Program-made: the position numbers and the translations under genes
Notes under the pieces: model-generated
The model's input: the letters and a program-made list of their open reading frames with translations, nothing else
Databases searched by the model: none
What the model was told of the DNA's origin: nothing
Shown: in pieces, positions 33,418-35,560 of the stretch
Numbering within the stretch: the first letter of the stretch is position 1
How the letters are laid out: each line of letters begins with the position of its first letter
Source: Alistipes sp.
GTDB taxonomy: Bacteria > Bacteroidota > Bacteroidia > Bacteroidales > Rikenellaceae
Reading direction: 5' to 3'
Assembly (NCBI GenBank): GCA_017383445.1
Contig: JAFNXQ010000020.1
Location: 1-35,560 of the forward strand
DNA: 35,560 nucleotides

Positions 33418-34296
33418 CTATCGGTTGCGAATGTCGGCATTCCACAACATCTTGTTATGTAACGTCTCGTAGAACGATATATTGTGTGGCAGAGCCAATA
33501 AAACCGACTCTGCGGCCTTGCGGATAGTGATTTTCTCGCCCTGGCCGATGCGGTAGGTGCGGTTGTCTATCGAGAGCATCGCCTCGCCGTGACGAGCCGT
33601 TATGTCGAGCAGAATCTCTGCCGTGTCGGGCACCACCACGGGACGCATTCCGAAGTTGTGCGGAGCCAGTGGCGTAATGAGGAAACAACCGCAGGCAGGA
33701 GCCACGATAGGGCCTCCCGCACTCAGCGAATAAGCCGTTGAGCCTGTGGGTGTTGCGACTATGACGCCATCGCCGTTGTATTGAGCCACGGTCTGCTCGT
33801 TCACACTCGCCTCGATGTTGAGCATCGTAGCCTCCAGACGCTGTGCTGCCACCTCGTTGAGAGCTGTCACCACACCTCCTGCCTGACGTATGCCCTCAAT
33901 GGCGAGCATCGTACGACTCTCGATACGCAATCGGTGCTGGGCTATGTCGGCAAACAGCTCGTCGAGACCCTCGCGTGTTGCGGCTGTGAGGAATCCCAGG
34001 CTGCCGAAGTTGATGGCTGCTATGGCTATCGACTTATTTTTCAGACGATGCACACCTTCGAGCAGCGTACCGTCACCGCCACAGCAAAGCATCAGGGCAT
34101 CCTCATCGCTGCACTCCACCTCGCCCTCATATATCGCCTCGGGCTCTATGGTGCGTGATGTCAGCGACTGCACCATAGCTGCGAACTCGCTGTTTATGGT
34201 GTAGCTGAAACCGTGTTTCTCAACGAGTGAGAAGAGTTTGTCGATGTCGTCGGCAGAGAGTTTTACCTGCGGACGGGAAAAAAGTAAGATTTTCAT
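33418..34296 (-). CDS. nadK: NAD kinase
   Basis: Phosphorylates NAD to NADP with ATP (or polyphosphate in some members); cytoplasmic, sole route to NADP. 292 residues from the ATG at 34296 (MKILLFSRPQ); an in-frame ATG four codons upstream is less likely. Motifs: GGDGT (73-77), NEV with N147-E148, and GDGVIVATPTGSTAYSLSAGGP (GDG at 175-177). Both are diagnostic of the PpnK family. It is divergent from pdxJ with 82 bases between starts, and separated from uppS by a likely terminator. Confidence 0.96.
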   Translation of the reverse strand: MKILLFSRPQVKLSADDIDKLFSLVEKHGFSYTINSEFAAMVQSLTSRTIEPEAIYEGEVECSDEDALMLCCGGDGTLLEGVHRLKNKSIAIAAINFGSLGFLTAATREGLDELFADIAQHRLRIESRTMLAIEGIRQAGGVVTALNEVAAQRLEATMLNIEASVNEQTVAQYNGDGVIVATPTGSTAYSLSAGGPIVAPACGCFLITPLAPHNFGMRPVVVPDTAEILLDITARHGEAMLSIDNRTYRIGQGEKITIRKAAESVLLALPHNISFYETLHNKMLWNADIRNR

Positions 34297-34330
34297 CCTC
34301 TTCGTCAAAAAAAATAAGTAACTTTACATC

Positions 34331-34348
34331 GTCAAAAAATCTTTTGAC
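34331..34348. promoter_or_regulatory. Inverted repeat between nadK and pdxJ
   Basis: GTCAAAA (34331-34337) and TTTTGAC (34342-34348) with four bases between. Another GTCAAAA lies at 34305. This is a candidate operator for the divergent pair. Confidence 0.3.
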
Positions 34349-34362
34349 AACCAACTATGATG

Positions 34363-34370
34363 CAAATATA
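34363..34370 (-). promoter_or_regulatory. -7 element of a nadK promoter
   Basis: TATATTTG on the minus strand (34370-34363). No -33 element is clear at the right distance. The leader before nadK would be about 62 bases and would include the inverted repeat at 34331-34348. Confidence 0.4.
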
Positions 34371-34378
34371 ACGATTTT

Positions 34379-35095
34379 ATGACAAAGTTAAGTGTAAACG
34401 TAAATAAGATTGCCGTACTACGCAATTCACGCGGCGGCGATGTGCCCAATCTGTTGAAGGCGGCACTCGATATCGAACGCTTTGGCGGCGAGGGTATCAC
34501 CGTGCATCCGCGTCCCGATGCCCGCCACATACGCTACTCCGATGTGCGAGAGTTGAAGGCGGCTATCTCCACCGAGCTGAACATCGAGGGAAACCCCATT
34601 CCGAGCTTTGTCGATCTGGTTATGGAGGTACGCCCGGCACAGGTTACACTTGTTCCCGATGCCGAGGACGCTATCACCTCGAATGCCGGCTGGGACACCA
34701 TTCGCAATGCCGAGTTTTTGCGTGATATATGCTCACGCTTCAACGATGCCGGCATACGCACCTCAATCTTTGTCGATCCCGTGGTCGAGATGGTCGAGGC
34801 GGCTGCGGCGTGCGGCACGCAACGCGTGGAGCTCTATACCGAGGCCTATGCCGCAGGCTATAAGTCTGACCGTGAGGCGGCTATCGCACCCTATGTGGAG
34901 GCTGCCGAGGCGGCTCGCAGGGTGGGTCTTGGTCTTAATGCCGGCCACGATTTGAGCCTCGAAAATCTGAAATATTTCGCCGAGAGAATAGCGTGGTGTG
35001 ACGAGGTATCCATCGGTCACGCCCTCATCTCCGATGCACTCTATCTCGGTTTGGAAAATACCGTTCAACTATACCGCCGTTGCCTTGTGCGATAG
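34379..35095 (+). CDS. pdxJ: Pyridoxine 5'-phosphate synthase
   Basis: Condenses 1-deoxy-xylulose 5-phosphate with 3-amino-2-oxopropyl phosphate, the ring-closing step of DXP-dependent vitamin B6 synthesis. 238 residues, family length, TIM barrel. Conserved blocks: [17 protein letters not shown] (residues 4-20, the LGVNIDHVATLRNAR equivalent), [30 protein letters not shown] and [13 protein letters not shown]. In this copy the usual aspartate-histidine of NIDHVA is replaced by NK (VNVNKIA), a form I believe occurs in Bacteroidetes. Divergent from nadK; the nucleotidyltransferase gene follows 10 bases later. Confidence 0.95.
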   Translation: MTKLSVNVNKIAVLRNSRGGDVPNLLKAALDIERFGGEGITVHPRPDARHIRYSDVRELKAAISTELNIEGNPIPSFVDLVMEVRPAQVTLVPDAEDAITSNAGWDTIRNAEFLRDICSRFNDAGIRTSIFVDPVVEMVEAAAACGTQRVELYTEAYAAGYKSDREAAIAPYVEAAEAARRVGLGLNAGHDLSLENLKYFAERIAWCDEVSIGHALISDALYLGLENTVQLYRRCLVR

Positions 35096-35105
35096 CGTAA
35101 AACCG

Positions 35106-35560
35106 ATGCCGATGAACGACAATAAAGCACTCTCAAACCCTATCTTCCGCAAGATTTCAGCCATCGTCGACAGGCTCGGCGTTGAGGCCTATGTCGTGGG
35201 AGGCTATGTGAGGGATTACTACCTGCGTCGCCCCTCGACCGACATCGATGTCGTGGTTGTGGGCAGCGGTATAGAGGTCGCCGAGGCTCTGGGCCGCGAG
35301 GTGCGGGGCAAGGTGTCGGTATTCAAGACCTTCGGAACGGCTATGGTGCGTGCCGGAGGTACGGAGGTTGAGTTTGTGGGGGCCCGCAAGGAGTCCTATA
35401 CCCACGACTCACGCAAGCCCACCGTTGAGCCGGGCTCGCTGGAGGATGACCAGCGTCGCCGCGACTTCACCATCAACGCTATGGCGTGGTGTCTTAACGG
35501 CGACAGGTTTGGCGAGCTGGTCGATCCCTTCGAGGGTATGTACGACCTGGAGGATTGCAT
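35106..35560 (+). CDS. CCA tRNA nucleotidyltransferase / poly(A) polymerase family protein, 5' part
   Basis: The frame runs off the right edge; 151 complete codons are visible. Start at ATG 35106 (MPMNDNKALS) or 35112 (MNDNKALS). The head domain of class II nucleotidyltransferases is clear: GGYVRD (residues 32-37), metal-binding DID (46-48) within STDIDVVVVG, then EFVGARKESY and RRRDFTINAMAW (~116-127). These enzymes add or repair the CCA 3' end of tRNA. CCA-adding and poly(A)-type members cannot be told apart from this half. It begins 10 bases after pdxJ, probably in the same transcript. Confidence 0.9.
   Translation, partial: MPMNDNKALSNPIFRKISAIVDRLGVEAYVVGGYVRDYYLRRPSTDIDVVVVGSGIEVAEALGREVRGKVSVFKTFGTAMVRAGGTEVEFVGARKESYTHDSRKPTVEPGSLEDDQRRRDFTINAMAWCLNGDRFGELVDPFEGMYDLEDC

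Noticed and set aside
1..35560. tRNA genes
   Set aside because: No cloverleaf with a GTTCRA-type T loop and matching acceptor stem was found by eye on either strand; a tRNAscan run would settle it.

Overview
The window reads as chromosome of a member of the Bacteroidales. Evidence in the sequence: many promoters of the Bacteroidetes form TTG/TTTG-N19-21-TAnnTTTG, a SusC/SusD outer-membrane pair, the gene order uppS-bamA-ompH-ompH, and several proteins in their Bacteroidetes versions (YbeY, PheS, GlgB). A gut genus such as Alistipes fits the base composition and gene order, but that is recall-based inference. There are no tRNA, rRNA, IS, phage or CRISPR features. Most of the window is core chromosome; the accessory-looking parts are 1-1075, 13320-13815, 15853-16774 and the susCD block.

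Layout. 1-1075 has no protein gene. It holds two long copies of a repeat (17-259 and 364-615), each built around a ~136-base imperfect hairpin, then a compact promoter-terminator unit (743-850) that could be a small RNA or an attenuator ahead of metG. metG (1076) and ilvE (3200) follow on +. ilvE ends at a terminator. A perfect parS-like 16-mer sits at 4264-4279, and the terminator of the convergent minus-strand operon comes next. That operon runs leftward from 10789: pheS, a TPR protein gene, an envC-like gene, ybeY and mnmG, with gaps of a few bases or overlaps. Divergent from pheS is a patatin/outer-membrane-barrel gene (10869-13319). A probable stand-alone RNA (13490-13640, minus) and glgB (minus) follow, then about 920 bases without a convincing gene.

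16775-22358 carries susC, susD and a small secreted protein joining a TonB-receptor plug-like segment to a TonB C-terminal domain. Next on - is an ABC exporter ATPase, its permease and a threonine aldolase-type enzyme (25721 back to 22407). On + come an unrecognised 176-residue protein, a NahK-like sugar kinase and an alpha/beta hydrolase. The right end holds the envelope block nadK, uppS, bamA, ompH, ompH (all -), and divergently pdxJ and the first 151 codons of a CCA-adding-enzyme-type nucleotidyltransferase (+), which runs off the window.

How they work together. The right block makes undecaprenyl diphosphate (UppS) and inserts outer-membrane proteins (BamA with Skp/OmpH chaperones). The substrates of that machinery are elsewhere in the window: SusC and the patatin barrel protein. 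The pheS-mnmG operon mixes translation functions (aminoacylation, 16S maturation, tRNA wobble modification) with an envelope hydrolase activator. Non-coding structure is the most unusual content: the hairpin repeats, two candidate small RNAs, the parS-like sites and a candidate leaderless mRNA.
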